64,000 bases of DNA from Reticulitermes speratus. Its lineage: Eukaryota; Arthropoda; Insecta; Blattodea; Rhinotermitidae. A program made the position numbers and the translations under genes. Where the stretch lies: assembly GCA_021186555.1 (NCBI GenBank), contig JAJKFL010000002.1, positions 5,035,001-5,099,000 of the forward strand, given 5' to 3'. This document shows positions 20,300 to 31,504 of the stretch, one piece after another (position 1 is the first letter of the stretch; each line of letters opens with the position of its first letter). Below the pieces are notes generated by a model. The model ran no database searches and was not told the origin of the DNA. It saw only the letters and a list, made by a program, of their open reading frames with translations.

Positions 20300-22405
20300 A
20301 AAATATTTAAAATATTTAACACGAAAAGAAAAAAAAAAGTATGTCGAAACAGACATGACGCGGGTTCCGTCCACATTTTAACGGGGCAGGCCTATAATTC
20401 ATACGCGGCCATAACAGCTTCTCTGTATCGTGGTACAATTTTTGCTTTGCTTTTTTACATATTATTACGGCGATTAAGAAGACTGAAATGGGTTGGGCAT
20501 GTGGCACGTATGGCGAACAAGAGAAATACATACAGGCTTTTGTGTGCAGCTTGTAGCCGGCAGTAAACATTTCATGTCACCTGGTGTTACTGTTCTTAAA
20601 TGTATTTTTATTCAACAGGCCCCCCCCACCCCCCCGATCAAAAAACCACACGACTGTGCCCTGCCATTGCTTTAATAATGCTTCTGTTGTGTGCCTATGT
20701 GCTTACTGACACCCAGTGGTTCAGTGTATTGTTTGTAATCACGTCAGTCAGCGTCGTAGATCATAATGAAGAGAGACGTCATAACTGGAACGTAGAAAAT
20801 ATACGAGTTGTTCTAAATACTATTTTGATCCGCCATTTGATACCGTGTTTTTTTTTTTCAGTGTAGGGCATTCGTGTGGTGCATACTCAGAGAAGTATTT
20901 TCTGACCATTGTCGAGTTCTGAGGAACATTTTTTTAAAATCGTTTCACATGAAAATGTAACAAACTGTAATGTAACAAGTGCGTGTTTCGCTACAGTGAT
21001 AGGTAGCGTAAGTGTATTGTGTCGAGAGTCAGTTTGTGTCGTATTTCTGGGGCATTTCTTAGTAAATCTAGCGAGTCCATACGACTTTTGAGGGCCTGTT
21101 GGAACTACGAAGACATTTACAGATTTAGTGTGTCAGTGGAATAATCTACACATTTCGAGAAAATATACGGTAAAGTTCGTGTGTGCGTTAGTGACTAGTT
21201 TGTGACAGACGCCAGATGGCAGTTGTCGCTGTGAAGCAGTCGTGAGTTTAAAGAGGTACCTAAGCTTCGATCGGTATTGTAGCGCCATACTTTGCCGATA
21301 TCAAGCCGTCTCTGTAAGAACTTTTCCAAATCGCGGCGTGATGGTTCAGTGAAGTTGTGGTTTTATAGTGTAGGAACGGATTAGTTGACGGGTTTATCTG
21401 TGGAAACCGTAGCTAGAGATGCCGTGGAATAGCGCGTGAATATTGGCGTTAACCCCGTCATATGATGGGGTGGCGGTACAAACATACTTTAAATAAACTG
21501 CTTGCTACCGGGAATGATATTCTGTCGCCCGAAGTGTTGTGATTGTGACGTATGCCGTAATCTCATTGGGGTCGCGGGTTCGAACGCCAGTTGTCTTGAA
21601 TTTTACTGTTCTGTATAGAAATTGCTATAATTTTATACCATGCCGAAGCAACTGCACCAAATATCTAAAAGGATTGTATCATATATATATATATATATAT
21701 TTTTTAAATTTAATCTGCGGGGTTAAGGGCCGAATAAGAAGAAAAGTAAAAGAAACTAATCGGGGACCTGCAGATGATAAATGTCTTTCTTAAGCATGGC
21801 GGAAAACACGGCGTTTCAAATAAATTTAATGTAATGATGAGCTGCTTGTGTCGTTGTAGCATGCAGGGTACTTAACTGTTCGTAGGCGAGGTAAGGTGGG
21901 GAGAAAGAGGTCAGCTGTCTGCTGGTATAGTACCAGACACACCACCACCACCACTTTGAAGTAATCTTTGAATAATCCGGCACTTTATAAGTGGGAGGAG
22001 TTCTTGTTACTTCAGTCTTGAGTGACCACGCCTGTTCCTTCTTCCACTGTTCCTCGACTCGTCTTTTTCATCGATCGCTCATCATCATCATCATCATCCT
22101 TTCTTGTCTCACATCCTTTTCTCTCCGTCTTCCCCCCCCCCCCTTCCTCTGTCCCCTTAGTAGGTCTTCCTTCACTGCATTGGAGTTCTTTACAGATCGT
22201 GAGTGCTGTGCTGTTTCATAGGCACAAAATGTCAGTTGTGTGAGGCCCATGAAGTCTTCATAGAGGCAAACGACCGATAATGGAACTGACCGTTCGTCTC
22301 CATCTAGTGCCCTGATTAAAATGTGTGGAGTTCTACCTCCATGCTTTTCAGATATCGTGGCACGGAAGCAGCTGTAAACCGAACTACAGTAGACCTGCTG
22401 AATTA
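20300..22405. other. Anonymous sequence
   Basis: No gene was recognised. Landmarks are poly-A at 20330-20338, a C-run at 20620-20635, (at)n at 21681-21700, (atc)n at 22081-22101 and a C-run at 22132-22143. Confidence 0.3.
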
Positions 22406-22411
22406 AAAGCA

Positions 22412-22708
22412 AAGCAACCCCATTACAGGCCTGGACAGGCCCTTAAGGTTCCAGGAGGTTGAGGCTCCCAGATTTCTACACAATCGGCACATGAAGGTGG
22501 TAAGGTTGTAAGCCCTACGCACCGGCCGCCTTTACCCCCCAGGAAATACTCCTGGTACTCATTTCTGTTAGAGGCTGATCGACCCCAGGGCCTTAGTGCG
22601 ACCGAAAATGAAATGAAAAATGAAAAATTGCAATGACACCATCGGGAATCGAACCCGCGATCTTTTGGCTGTAGCGCAATGCCTCAACCAACTGCGCCAC
22701 CGCGCAGA
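22412..22708 (-). mobile_element. Family B tRNA-derived SINE, full length
   Basis: The minus-strand head at the right has A box 'tggcgcagttgg' and B box 'gggttcgattcccgat'. It continues with 'ttgcaatttttcatt', the central block, 'aaccttaccaccttcatgtg' and the end 'gggcctgtccaggcctgtaa'. No certain target duplication was found. Confidence 0.85.
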
Positions 22709-22709
22709 T

Positions 22710-23265
22710 ATAAATTCAGATATACGTAACGAAGGAGTGGACAAAACGGAGCTGAGGAGAATTGGAAATAGACAGGTAATGGCGAAAGAAAAGACTTGTA
22801 GTGAATAAAGAAGAAGCCGCCTAAATAAACGCAAGGAAAGAAATATGGAAACACTGAATGTTCAGCTTAAATCTGTTATACAGGGCGTTTTTTTTTTAGT
22901 CGCGGGATTGCCCGTTCTGCAGCGAATAATTCCAGCGTGCTCCCGCCTTTAAAAGAACTAGCCATGTTATCGAGCATATTGGAGAATGTTTTATCCGATT
23001 AGAAATGTGATTGTGTAACTATTTTGCCTGTCCTCATAGATGAAGCATTTATAGAAGTACCTTTAAGCTGTTTAGCTAACTGAATGTTTCTAGACTGAGC
23101 TTTTAAAAAGGCATTTAACGTACTAATATGTTCCAAATAGATACAGAATTGTGTAAAGTAAAATTTTTTCTTTGATGGTTACTGTCCTCGGATTTACGAC
23201 ACTGTGATATTTGGTAGGTGGACGCAAACTTTTCGAAGGAACGCATTGGTCACCGTGTTCTGTGT
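22710..23265. other. Anonymous sequence with a possible solo MITE end
   Basis: 'tacagggcgttttttttt' near 22880 resembles the terminus of the MITE at 33368-33580. Nothing else was recognised. Confidence 0.3.
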
Positions 23266-23269
23266 AGGA

Positions 23270-23325
23270 AGCGTGCCCTGAAGATGGAAACAGCACGTTT
23301 ACCCGAAACGTTAGTACCTACGAAC
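23270..23325 (+). ncRNA. Hammerhead-ribozyme-like motif, stem I unsupported
   Basis: CUGAAGA at 23278 is followed by U and a stem II of GG-AAAC..GUUU-A-CC with one bulge, then GAAACGUUA. The core and stem II are good. The upstream 'gcgtgc' and downstream 'gtacc' arms pair poorly. Confidence 0.4.
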
Positions 23326-23894
23326 CAGACTTCATGACGTCACAGTAATTTTTGTAGTTACCGCCGTGTGAACCTTAGATCTTACACGGTGTTGCGTAGT
23401 CCACATGGTGGATGTTGCGTAGCGGGAAGAAAATGGTCGAAATTGTTAGTGTGTCGGGTGTTTTGAGTTATCAGCCGGAGGGTAACAGAGAGAACAGGCG
23501 CTTTCACTTTGCCTGATGTAACAATTTCTCCGAAGAATCAGAACGAACGTTCTGTAGACTATCGACAGTGCGTACGTCAGAGAAGTACAGCATGTTTAAG
23601 AATTTCGAGACCGGTTTAATTATTGAATTTCATTGCAAGTACAGTCGGGCCTTTCGTTTGTATGACTTAACGATTGTTGTGTAAAAAGATGGTTGATAAA
23701 CTAGTTAGTATGTGAACTAGTTTATGGAAGTTCTTAGAGCGCTTGAAATTATAAAGTGCGTGGCAGTAATCAGTGCTGCATACAAGCTAGCTTTTCGACA
23801 ACAGATGGCAGCAGTTCCGAATGTAAAAAATAGTCCTACGTGTTTAGGCGTATACAGCGTCGTTATAGGCTTGTAAATTGTAAATGGTAAAATA
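23326..23894. other. Anonymous sequence
   Basis: No gene or repeat family was recognised. Confidence 0.3.
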
Positions 23895-23975
23895 TACAGG
23901 CATACACAAAAGAATGGTGCGGTTTTAATAGTGAACACTATTAAAACCGCACCATTCTTTTGTGTATGCTCTGTA
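23895..23975. mobile_element. 81-bp palindromic mariner-like miniature element
   Basis: It has the same construction as 11360-11441: the terminal sequence through 'tggtgcggttttaatagtg' faces its complement with a centre near 23936, bounded by TA. The inner few bases differ from the other copy, so the two are not a simple segmental duplication. Confidence 0.8.
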
Positions 23976-24239
23976 TATAGTGCCAGTATGTTACTAAAAC
24001 ATTATTGTATGGTGTTACATTAAAATTATATTTAAATCATTATAATACGAGATACTTATTAAACTATTTGCGTCCAAACATGTTGAAATAGTGAAATCTG
24101 TCAGAGTTTAATCGAGTGTTATATATATCGAAATTTTGATTAAATTTGTATTAAAATAATATTGTAGAATCATGGTTATATACGAGCCAGTGTAACATAT
24201 AGAGAACAGGTGCACACCCTGTATGTTGTCAGCCTGTGT

Positions 24240-24508
24240 TTTTTTTTTTCCTATGGCTCGACAGCCCCTTGGGGGCCTAGGCCGCCTCATTGTTCTAAGC
24301 TTCACGATCACATTTTAGACACACCACACTCGGTAGGACTCCTCTGGACGATTGATCAGCCCGTCGCAGAGACCTCTACCTGACAACACACAACACTCAC
24401 AACAGACAGACATCCATGCCCCCGGTGGGATTCGAACCCGCAATCCCAGCAAGCCAACGGGCGCAGACCGACGCCTTAGACCGCGCGGCCACTTAAATCG
24501 GCCACCCT
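24240..24508 (-). mobile_element. Family D tRNA-Leu-like SINE
   Basis: The poly-T at the left is the tail. B box complement 'gggattcgaacccgc' and head complement 'cttagaccgcgcggccac' lie at the right. Flanking 'ca[g/c]cctgtg' may be a 9-bp target duplication with one mismatch. A second, opposite copy follows at 24702. Confidence 0.85.
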
Positions 24509-24701
24509 GTGTATACTGCATGTTATTCAGATGATTGCGCTGCGTTATTTCCCACTTTTTTTTTCTCGTATAAAATATATTCTTGCTCCTTTTTTCGATG
24601 AAAATATTACGCCATTTTCAGTCTATTCTTCTTTCACATTTCATGACTTCTTACGCGTCTGAAGGGCTGTACGGTTTACATAATAACGTTTGCTAATGTT
24701 G

Positions 24702-24945
24702 CTTTAAGGCGTGGGTCTGCGGCCACTCGCTTCCTGGGATTGCGGGTTCGAATCCCGTCTAGGGCATGGATGTCTGTGTGTTGTGAGGTAGAGGTCTCTG
24801 CGACGGGCTGATCACTGGTCCAGAGGAGTCCTACCGAGTGTGGTGTGTCTAAAAAGTGTGTGATCGTGAAGCCTCGAAAAGAATGAGGCGGCCTAGGCCC
24901 CCAAGGGGCTGTTGAGCCATTGGAAGAAGAAGAAGAAGAAGAAGA
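24702..24945 (+). mobile_element. Family D SINE lacking its first bases, with (GAA)n tail
   Basis: It starts inside the tRNA-like head (ctttaaggcgtgggtctgcg) and keeps the B box, the internal block with a small deletion of 'gtgttgtgtgttgtc', and the end 'ccccaaggggctgt'. An (agaag)-type microsatellite follows at 24923-24945. Confidence 0.8.
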
Positions 24946-25140
24946 AAAAAAAGTTGCTTACTGTAAGCGTGGGGGCAAGCTGACGGTAGGTTACAAGTTT
25001 CATGTGTCGAGTACTTGCAGTGTGACTCATAGTTCGTTTTTTTTTATATTATCTAGGGGGAAATGTGTACCCCAGTGGAGTACAGAAATTCAATTAATAT
25101 CATTTGTTTCTTTGCTAGGCTGCTTGGTCGTCTGGTCCTT

Positions 25141-25440
25141 AACTAACTAACTAACTAACTAACTCCATGGAGCACAGTCCTCCTTAAGAAGCTAACAGGT
25201 CGTCAGCTAGTCAAGAAATTCCCCGCGTTTTATGGAACCCGAAGGTTCATTACCACACTCACAACAGCCCGCCACCTGTCCCTATCCTGAGCCATATCAA
25301 TCCAGTCCATACCCCCTATCCCACTTCTTGAAGATCAATTTTAATATTATCCTCCCATCTACGCCTGGGTCTTCCAAGTTGTATCCTTCCCTCAGGTCTC
25401 CCCACCAAACCCCTGTATGCACCTCTCCCCTCGCCCTACA
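25141..25440 (-). mobile_element. Family A retroposon, 300 bp, perfect 10-bp TSD
   Basis: The tail (aact)n is at the left. The element extends further 5' than other copies, through 'ttaatattatcctcccatct' and 'ggtctccccaccaaacccct'. 'tctggtcctt' occurs exactly at 25131-25140 and 25441-25450. It has no tRNA-like boxes, so this is either the untranslated 3' end of a LINE or a SINE of another origin. Confidence 0.88.
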
Positions 25441-25454
25441 TCTGGTCCTTTAAC

Positions 25455-25850
25455 TGCAGATACTAATTTGTTGTCGCGTCGAAAAACATCGGATACAAAC
25501 CGGACAAAGCCACGAATTGCGTTCTCTCAATTTCTGTGAATGTTCACTGTATTGGGGGGGAGGGGGGGGGAGGGGGGTAGGTGTATGTACGGTGTGATGT
25601 AAGGTATGAATATTAATTATAGGTCTTTGTGTATTTTATTGTATTGTATCACTACACTGAGTCCACCTCTTATTATTTGCGACTTTCAATCTTCGCTTCA
25701 TATAATTTAGTGGTTATAATTGACCATTACGAACCAGACTTCTAGAATTTGAGTGTTCTGGGTTGTGACGCCGTGTTTGTTGGTTGGGTGGTTACAGATG
25801 TTTATAGAAAGATCTTTAGTGCGTCTTCGAGGATCAAGAAGTACAAAAAA
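25455..25850. other. Anonymous sequence with G-rich tract
   Basis: A G-run with A interruptions lies at 25553-25577. No gene was seen. Confidence 0.3.
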
Positions 25851-25854
25851 AGAT

Positions 25855-25990
25855 GAAGGCCTTATCTGTCGAAACGTCGGGAACCACACCCAATGACACG
25901 ATGTGAAGGCCTTATCTGTCGAAACGTCGACCCACACCCAACTGCACGACGTAACATCCCAGGAGACTCACCGCTGTAACGACCTCAAAT
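25855..25990 (+). repeat. Tandem pair of 'ggccttatctgtcgaaacgt' motifs
   Basis: Two direct copies about 55 bp apart carry the GAAACGTCG block followed by 'ccacacccaa' sequence. 'gacgtaacatcccaggagac' follows, the same distal block as in the 6741 and 46860 elements. CUGANGA is not preserved upstream. Confidence 0.5.
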
Positions 25991-26460
25991 CTTTTAACCA
26001 AAATTTTATTTACCCTGTAGGGTACAGTGGACAATTCCCGTATCAGATTTTATCAACATCTTGCCTGTAATTTCGTACGTCACATTCTCAAAATCCATTC
26101 GCAGAGAACGCGGAAGAATTTAATATTTAATTCAGAGAATCGTAAGCGAGAAGTGATGGTGTTGTGACTAAGTAGATAACTCATCGTTAGCCATGTTGGC
26201 TGGTGTCAGTTTCGGAGGATGCGGTTGGGATATAGTATACAGTGTGTTTCTTTCGTCGGCCACGGACAGCAGTCGTTGTTCAGCACACTGCATCCACTTT
26301 ATTTGTCTCTGGATTAAAAATCAGGCCACGAAATGTTATTTCGCGTGTGGTACAAATTTCTGGGACGATCTGTGGGTAGATACGTGTCTTTAAATTATGG
26401 CTTCGGTCGGTAGGTTCTTGTCATATCTTACTGCATCTTTTTTTCTGACTCTGTTGTTCT

Positions 26461-26501
<41 letters not shown>

Positions 26502-26960
26502 TAACCATGTCCCCCGACCCCGTCCCCTCGTCTGGCACCTCGTCGTCTTTTCTTAGCCACAGAGCACGTCCTCCCCAGGACCAGACAGAGACAGCACATT
26601 TCTGTTTGTTCCTCCCCTGCAGCTGCTTACCATAATGGTGACGTTTTAGACCAGTGCATCACGCTAGCTGTCACGAGGGAGTCACGCCTCGCTAAGGAAT
26701 GCCGCTCACCTTGGCATCATCGTGTGACCCATGACCTCTGACTAGCAACCAGACGATACTGTTATAACAGTGGCAGTAGTCCGGCTACAGTAAATACGTA
26801 CAGCGGATTTTTTCCCCCCCAAGTTTCTGATTTCTGAAGTTGCTGAATTTTAGAAAATAATGCTGAGTCGGTTTGCAGGTGTCAAAATAAATGCAGGGGG
26901 GCCTTTTGTGATTGGGCAAAGGTTAGGACTTCGGACTTCTTGGTGTTGCCCTTAGTTGGC
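25991..26960. other. Anonymous sequence with a 39-base C-run
   Basis: 26462-26500 is an uninterrupted run of 39 C. The rest shows no gene or element that I recognise. Confidence 0.4.
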
Positions 26961-26967
26961 ATAGTAT

Positions 26968-26971
26968 ACTA

Positions 26972-27037
<66 letters not shown>
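26968..27037. repeat. (ACT)n microsatellite, about 23 units
   Basis: Perfect trinucleotide repeats. Confidence 0.95.
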
Positions 27038-27130
27038 GCGGTAGAGAGCTTTAGCCTCAATGTTGTCGATCTTGTTACGTGTGTCGTTTAAAATAAGTTG
27101 GTTTGAAATTGGACAATTCTGCACGTTGGG

Positions 27131-27245
27131 GAAGTTTGTGGTCACTTGAAAGTTTGTGGTCACTTGAAAGTTTGTGGTCACTTGAAAGTTTGTGGTCACT
27201 TGAAAGTTTGTGGTCACTTGAAAGTTTGTGGTCACTTGAAAGTTC
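27131..27245. repeat. 18-bp minisatellite, 6-7 copies
   Basis: 'tttgtggtcacttgaaag' repeats exactly. The six-residue peptide repeats on both strands are artefacts of an 18-bp period. Confidence 0.95.
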
Positions 27246-27282
27246 CCTTCTCCTAGGAACCTTGAAAATGGAGAAACTAATT

Positions 27283-27412
27283 CACTCACTCACTCATTCA
27301 CTCCGTCAACCCCTCACTCACATTCACACTCGCACACTCACACACACGCACGCACGAACTCAGAGACACACGCGCACGCACACTCACACACTCAGACACA
27401 TTCATACACACA
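27283..27412. repeat. CA/CTCA-rich low-complexity tract
   Basis: Imperfect (cact)n and (ca)n with cgcacg interruptions. Confidence 0.85.
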
Positions 27413-27459
27413 CAACCCATCTTTGTATGCCCAGATCACAGCGCTGTTGCCTGCGAAAT

Positions 27460-27553
27460 TGTGTGCCAAATGCAGTGTTTGCCCTTACAGTGTTACCATA
27501 ACAACTTGTGTGCTAAATGCAGTGTTTGCCCTTACAGTGTTACCATAACAACC
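27460..27553. repeat. Direct duplication, about 46 bp x 2
   Basis: 'aaatgcagtgtttgcccttacagtg'-type sequence ending in ttaccataacaac occurs twice back to back, differing at one base (gccaaa/gctaaa). Confidence 0.85.
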
Positions 27554-27943
27554 ACGTTATAAATACCCCCCCCCCTCTCTCTTCCTTTATTAGCTCCTTT
27601 TCATAGAACAATTGCAGCGACGAAACAAATGATCTGATAATTTTGCGGAGTGATGAGAACGCGCGGAGTGATACATAGGCAGAGAGCCCTTTCTCATGTA
27701 ATTTATTATCCTGATGTACTATCTTGTAGGAGAATCTACCTACCTTGGAAATGGTTGTTATGTGCCCCAGCTTTTGGTGGGAAAACGTACAATGTTGTAA
27801 CTAATTACTGGCATATAGAACTATGGGCCGTCGGACCCCCCACCAACGTAACTACGTATTACGCGATGCACGTGAACTTCTTATAGGACGTAGCCATCAG
27901 CCTTTATTAATGCTGTAATACTATATAAAGAAAAGACAGTTGC

Positions 27944-28172
27944 TTAACCTATTAAAGCCTAATGGCTACTTGATGCATCAACAGTTGTAACATTCACAAA
28001 TTCTACATTCTGCCCACACTGTATTGTTGTGTATTGTGTTTATATTACAACAAACAGCGACTTTTGCCTCACATAAAATAAATTGATTTGTTTTTGTAAC
28101 CGAGATGAAAAGTGTTTACTGCGCGGTACGAACTGGGTCTTTAAATGAAACAGTTTACGCTTCGTGTTTAAA
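27944..28172 (-). mobile_element. TTAA-type MITE, single-unit copy
   Basis: The left end is TTAA-cctattaaagcctaatgg. The inner segment holds 'attctgcccacactgta', 'caaacagcgacttttgc' and 'tttactgcgcggtacgaact'. The right end decays after 'cttcgtgtttaaatg'. The inner segment occurs once, the presumed ancestral state of the 114-bp arrays. Confidence 0.7.
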
Positions 28173-28590
28173 TGCTGTAATGCAGCTGTTCGGATGAACG
28201 TGTAATTTCGGCACAACATTGCCAACTTGCACTGTGTTCACGTGAAGTATTGTGAGGTCAATAACATTTTCTCACAGTTAGTGTTAGGAGACATAATTGT
28301 CATCGTCTGTGTCTTCTTCCGTGAGCCTGCTCAAAGCATGCACAGCCAAATTGTTTTTACTAGATTCTGTTGATTCTGCAGGTGCTAAAGACACAACAAA
28401 CGCCGAGCTAAAGGTCAGTCCTGCGGTCAGCACGACACTGTCACCGTGTGTCCCTGACTTCACATTAATTTAGAATTTGGTTGCCTTTACTAAATATATT
28501 CTGCGTTGTTTACTAAAGGCTCCACCACAGTATACAAAACCAAGAACCAAAATAATCAGAGATGTGGAATAACTCAGTGGTCTATTTTAC
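28173..28590. other. Anonymous sequence
   Basis: No gene or repeat family was recognised. Confidence 0.3.
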
Positions 28591-28605
28591 TACAATTTGT
28601 TATTA

Positions 28606-29005
28606 TAATAAATATAAAATAAACCATGGCTCAACAGTCCTCTTGCCTCCTCTTTTCGAGGTTACTAAGTCGTGCGCATTCATGGCAGTTGGTGACTGGT
28701 AAACTGGCCGCGCTAGTGTTCTGTCGATCCTGATGTGTCGGCCAGAGCCATCTGGCAGGCAGTCAGGAGACTTGGGTGAGAAATGGAGGCAATTTTGCTT
28801 ACGCAACATCTCTATTCATGCCCGTAAGGTTCTTTTACATGCCGTAAATCTACGACATGGGACCGACGGCTTTACTTCCCCTCCGAAGGAAGTTGTGCTA
28901 CGGATTTTTATCACCCTTAAAAATCCATCGACCTCGGTCGGGATCGAACCCGCGAACCTTGGGTCCAGTGGCGAGCACGCTAACCACTAGTCCACCGAGG
29001 GCGAC
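28606..29005 (-). mobile_element. Family F tRNA-derived SINE, 400 bp, perfect 14-bp TSD
   Basis: The minus-strand head at the right holds A box 'tggactagtggttagcg' and B box 'gggttcgatcccg'. The long body has 'catgtcgtagatttacggca' near 28835-28860. 'acaatttgttatta' occurs at 28592-28605 and 29006-29019. It is the only copy of this family in the window. Confidence 0.88.
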
Positions 29006-29167
29006 ACAATTTGTTATTACGACACAAAATTCAACGAATTTTAAGGATTTTATACAACATTTTATGTATTTTTAACTCTGCTTTTACAGTTATTGTAATA
29101 ACATGCAATACATTGCTCAATATTTAAACTTGTATTAACACTGGATGTGATACAACGTAGTTTTGTT

Positions 29168-29212
29168 CTCCCTGAGGAAGGTTTTACGTAAAAACCGAAA
29201 CATATGTAGGGG
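29168..29212 (+). ncRNA. Hammerhead-ribozyme-like motif, well formed
   Basis: Stem I arms CUCC and GGGG pair, with one G-U. The core is CUGAGGA with an extra A. Stem II is GGUUUU-ACGU-AAAAACC. GAAA follows, then stem III ACA-UA-UGU and cleavage triplet GUA (29206-29208). All conserved core positions are present. Confidence 0.6.
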
Positions 29213-29333
29213 TTAATTAATACATATTAAACTGAAAGTGAAGTGCATTGTGTTGGTTTTTTAAACATTATATATATATATATATATGTACATGTTAAAA
29301 ATATATGAAATGTATAAAGGATGGTCAGTTAAA

Positions 29334-29455
29334 GTGTAGACGGTTTTGTAGTGGATCTCCGGTCTGTGTAGTGGAGATTGGCTGTTTATGTGCGGATGGA
29401 TATGACTACCAATCTCCAGTACATAGACCAGGGATCCACTACAAAATCTCATAAA
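29334..29455. repeat. Imperfect inverted repeat / foldback hairpin
   Basis: 'ttttgtagtggatctccggt' ... 'agtggagattgg' faces 'ccaatctcc' ... 'gggatccactacaaaat', giving arms of about 38 bp around a spacer of about 35 bp. Confidence 0.75.
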
Positions 29456-29539
29456 GTTTAATTATTTTTATACATTTTATATCTCCTTAACGTGTACTTA
29501 TATTGTTAGTTCTGTTTGTGTAATTCATACTCTTACACA

Positions 29540-29583
29540 AATCCCTGATGATGGTCAAAGGAGGGATCGAAACATGTTGGATT
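29540..29583 (+). ncRNA. Hammerhead-ribozyme-like motif, well formed
   Basis: Stem I is AAUCC/GGAUU (5 bp). The core is CUGAUGA with an extra U. Stem II is GGUC..GAUC with one G-U. GAAACAUGUU gives A15.1-U16.1 and a GUU triplet. An AT-rich stretch and 'ttggtttgagtgtt' follow, resembling the tail after the 55610 copy. Confidence 0.6.
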
Positions 29584-29694
29584 AGTCTACAGATATTGTA
29601 ATATATAATATCTAAAATAATAAGAATTGTTGGTTTGAGTGTTGTGTGTGCGATCAGTGACAATGCGCCTTATAAACGATACAGAATAAATATA

Positions 29695-30273
29695 TACAGG
29701 GCATACACAAAAGAATGGTGCGGTTTCTAATGTGAATAAAAAATTTATTTCTCACCTTACACGGGCACAACATACACCGTCAGCGGCGGCAACTGTCCAA
29801 GTTTCTCATTTGGTAATTACAATCCTTCAATGTGTGCACCCTGGGTCACACGACACACATCCACACGGTAATCAAACTCATCCCAGACCCGGTGTAGCAT
29901 GTCCGCTGTAATGGCCTGCAGTGCATGCGTTATCCGATCACGAATTTCATGGATGGACGTGGGCAATGGTGGTACATAAACGCTGTCTTTAACGAACCCA
30001 CAAAGAAAGAAATCGCACGGTGTAAGATCTGGCGAACGGGGTGGCCAAGGGAGAAGGTTCTTGTCTCCATTTGCAGCAGCACGTCCGATCCAGCGCATTT
30101 CCCCTAAACTGGCCCCGCGGTCACGCAGTAAGCATGAGAAGCGAACTGCTGGTAGCGCATGAGAAACTTGGACAGTTGCCGCCGCTGACGGTGTATGTTG
30201 TGCCCGTGTAATGTGAGACATAAATTTTTTATTCACTTTTGAAACCGCACCATTCTTTTGTGTATGCCCTGTA
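29695..30273 (-). mobile_element. Mariner-like element, 579 bp, with ~120-bp inverted repeats
   Basis: Both ends are TA plus 'cagggcatacacaaaagaat' and continue inward as long inverted repeats (29695-29812 and about 30156-30273) that include 'ggcggcaactgtccaagttt' and its complement. The inner part is the transposase remnant. The long repeats suggest an internal deletion and inversion, not an intact autonomous copy. Confidence 0.8.
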
Positions 30274-30284
30274 TAATGGCACAT
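29817..30284 (-). pseudogene. Truncated Tc1/mariner-superfamily transposase (C-terminal part)
   Basis: The frame reads GEMRWIGRAAANGD, then WPPRSPDLTPCDFFLCGFVK, then HEIRDRITHALQAI and a DEFDYRVDVCRVTQGAHIE-like end. The SPDLTPCDFF block is the hallmark around the last catalytic Asp of mariner-type DDE/D transposases. The N-terminal DNA-binding region and first catalytic Asp are missing. The first about 30 residues come from the inverted repeat itself. Not functional. Confidence 0.75.
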
Positions 30285-30890
30285 GTATAATGATAACCTG
30301 TTGAAAGGTGTCCGCGCTTTTTGTCAGACTCCGAGAAAGTGTTAAAAACATCGGTGGTACAACGGAACGGTTTCAACGCCATCTGTACCAAAGGCGATCC
30401 TGGGTCAGCTCAGTCAATTTCGTACTGTCACGTTCTATTCCCTCAGGATCACCCCAGAGTTAAACTCCTCTCTCTTTTCCTGTATCTTCCAGTGATCACT
30501 TCTGACCACTTCGTCGAGCCCCCCCCCCCCCCCCCAAATTAGTAGCGCAGCAGTTCGTTTCTTTTCTACTTCAGTTTTAATTCATCCACATGTTCTGATT
30601 CGCCATTTACTGCCGTCTTCTTCTTCTTCTTTTTTCTGTGAGATCCTTGAGAAAGTTATGAAAACTCTTTGATCTCTAACAGGAATCGAGTACCAGTCCT
30701 TCAGCATGTCAAAGCCCACGTCAGTCCGTCCCAAACAAGGATAGCTATCTGTGATAGGCATCCCAAGGTGTAGGAAATTTTTAACATTTCAACGTTTCGT
30801 GTTCTGCATTCCGTGTGTCTCTGTCAGTATCTTATGTCTGTGTTTCACAGTTTGCTTTCAGTTCTGTTGAGAGAGGGAACGTAGCACACA
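30274..30890. other. Anonymous sequence with C-run and (TTC)n
   Basis: C-run at 30519-30535 and (ctt)n at 30614-30631. No gene was seen. Confidence 0.3.
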
Positions 30891-30894
30891 TCGT

Positions 30895-31127
30895 TTAACC
30901 CTTTAAAGACGAAGCGAAAACTGTTTCATTTAAAGACCCAGTTCGTACCGCGCAGTAAACACTTTTCATCTCGGTTAAAAAACAAATCAATTTATTTTAT
31001 TAAGGCAAAAGTCGCTGTTTGTTGTAATATAAATACAATACACAAAATACAGTGTGGGCAGAACGTAGAATTTGTGAATGTTAAAACTGTTGATGTATCA
31101 AGTAGCCATTAGGCTTTAATAGGTTAA
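30895..31127 (+). mobile_element. TTAA-type MITE, best single-unit copy
   Basis: TTAA-CCCTTTAAAG at the left and CTTTAATAGG-TTAA at the right give short inverted ends inside TTAA duplications, the pattern of piggyBac-like elements. Inside are 'cccagttcgtaccgcgcagt', 'gtcgctgtttgttgtaa' and 'acagtgtgggcagaacgtag', each once. This copy defines the ends of the family whose other members carry 114-bp arrays. Confidence 0.75.
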
Positions 31128-31500
31128 AAGAGTTCTGTCATGTACAGATTAATACAAGCAGTTAAGTGGGGTCTGCTTACAGTTGGGCCATTCTTAGAAA
31201 ATTTTTCACTGTACCACTGTGTGGACATTTTGAACTTGCTACAAGTTTGGTTGTTGATTTTGGTATTAAATTGTGGGCCAGATAAGCCGACAGAAGTGAC
31301 GAAATGGGGAACTTGTCCGTGATAACAATTAATTAACGATTATTGGCGTAGGACATTAAAATCTTCAAGGTTTATGTTTCAGTTAAAATGCCATAATCTG
31401 TTGTATCGTTGCCAAAAACCAGTATAGTATTAAGGGAAAATTTGTGCTGTAATTCCTATGCTTCTCAGAATATATATGTGCCCGTTCGTTTGAGTTAATT
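31128..31500. other. Anonymous sequence
   Basis: No gene or repeat was recognised. Confidence 0.3.
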
Positions 31501-31504
31501 GTCT

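Noticed and set aside
25855..25990. Hammerhead ribozymes at the two GAAACGTCG motifs
   Set aside because: The upstream CUGANGA half is missing in both, so these are only partial sequence relatives.
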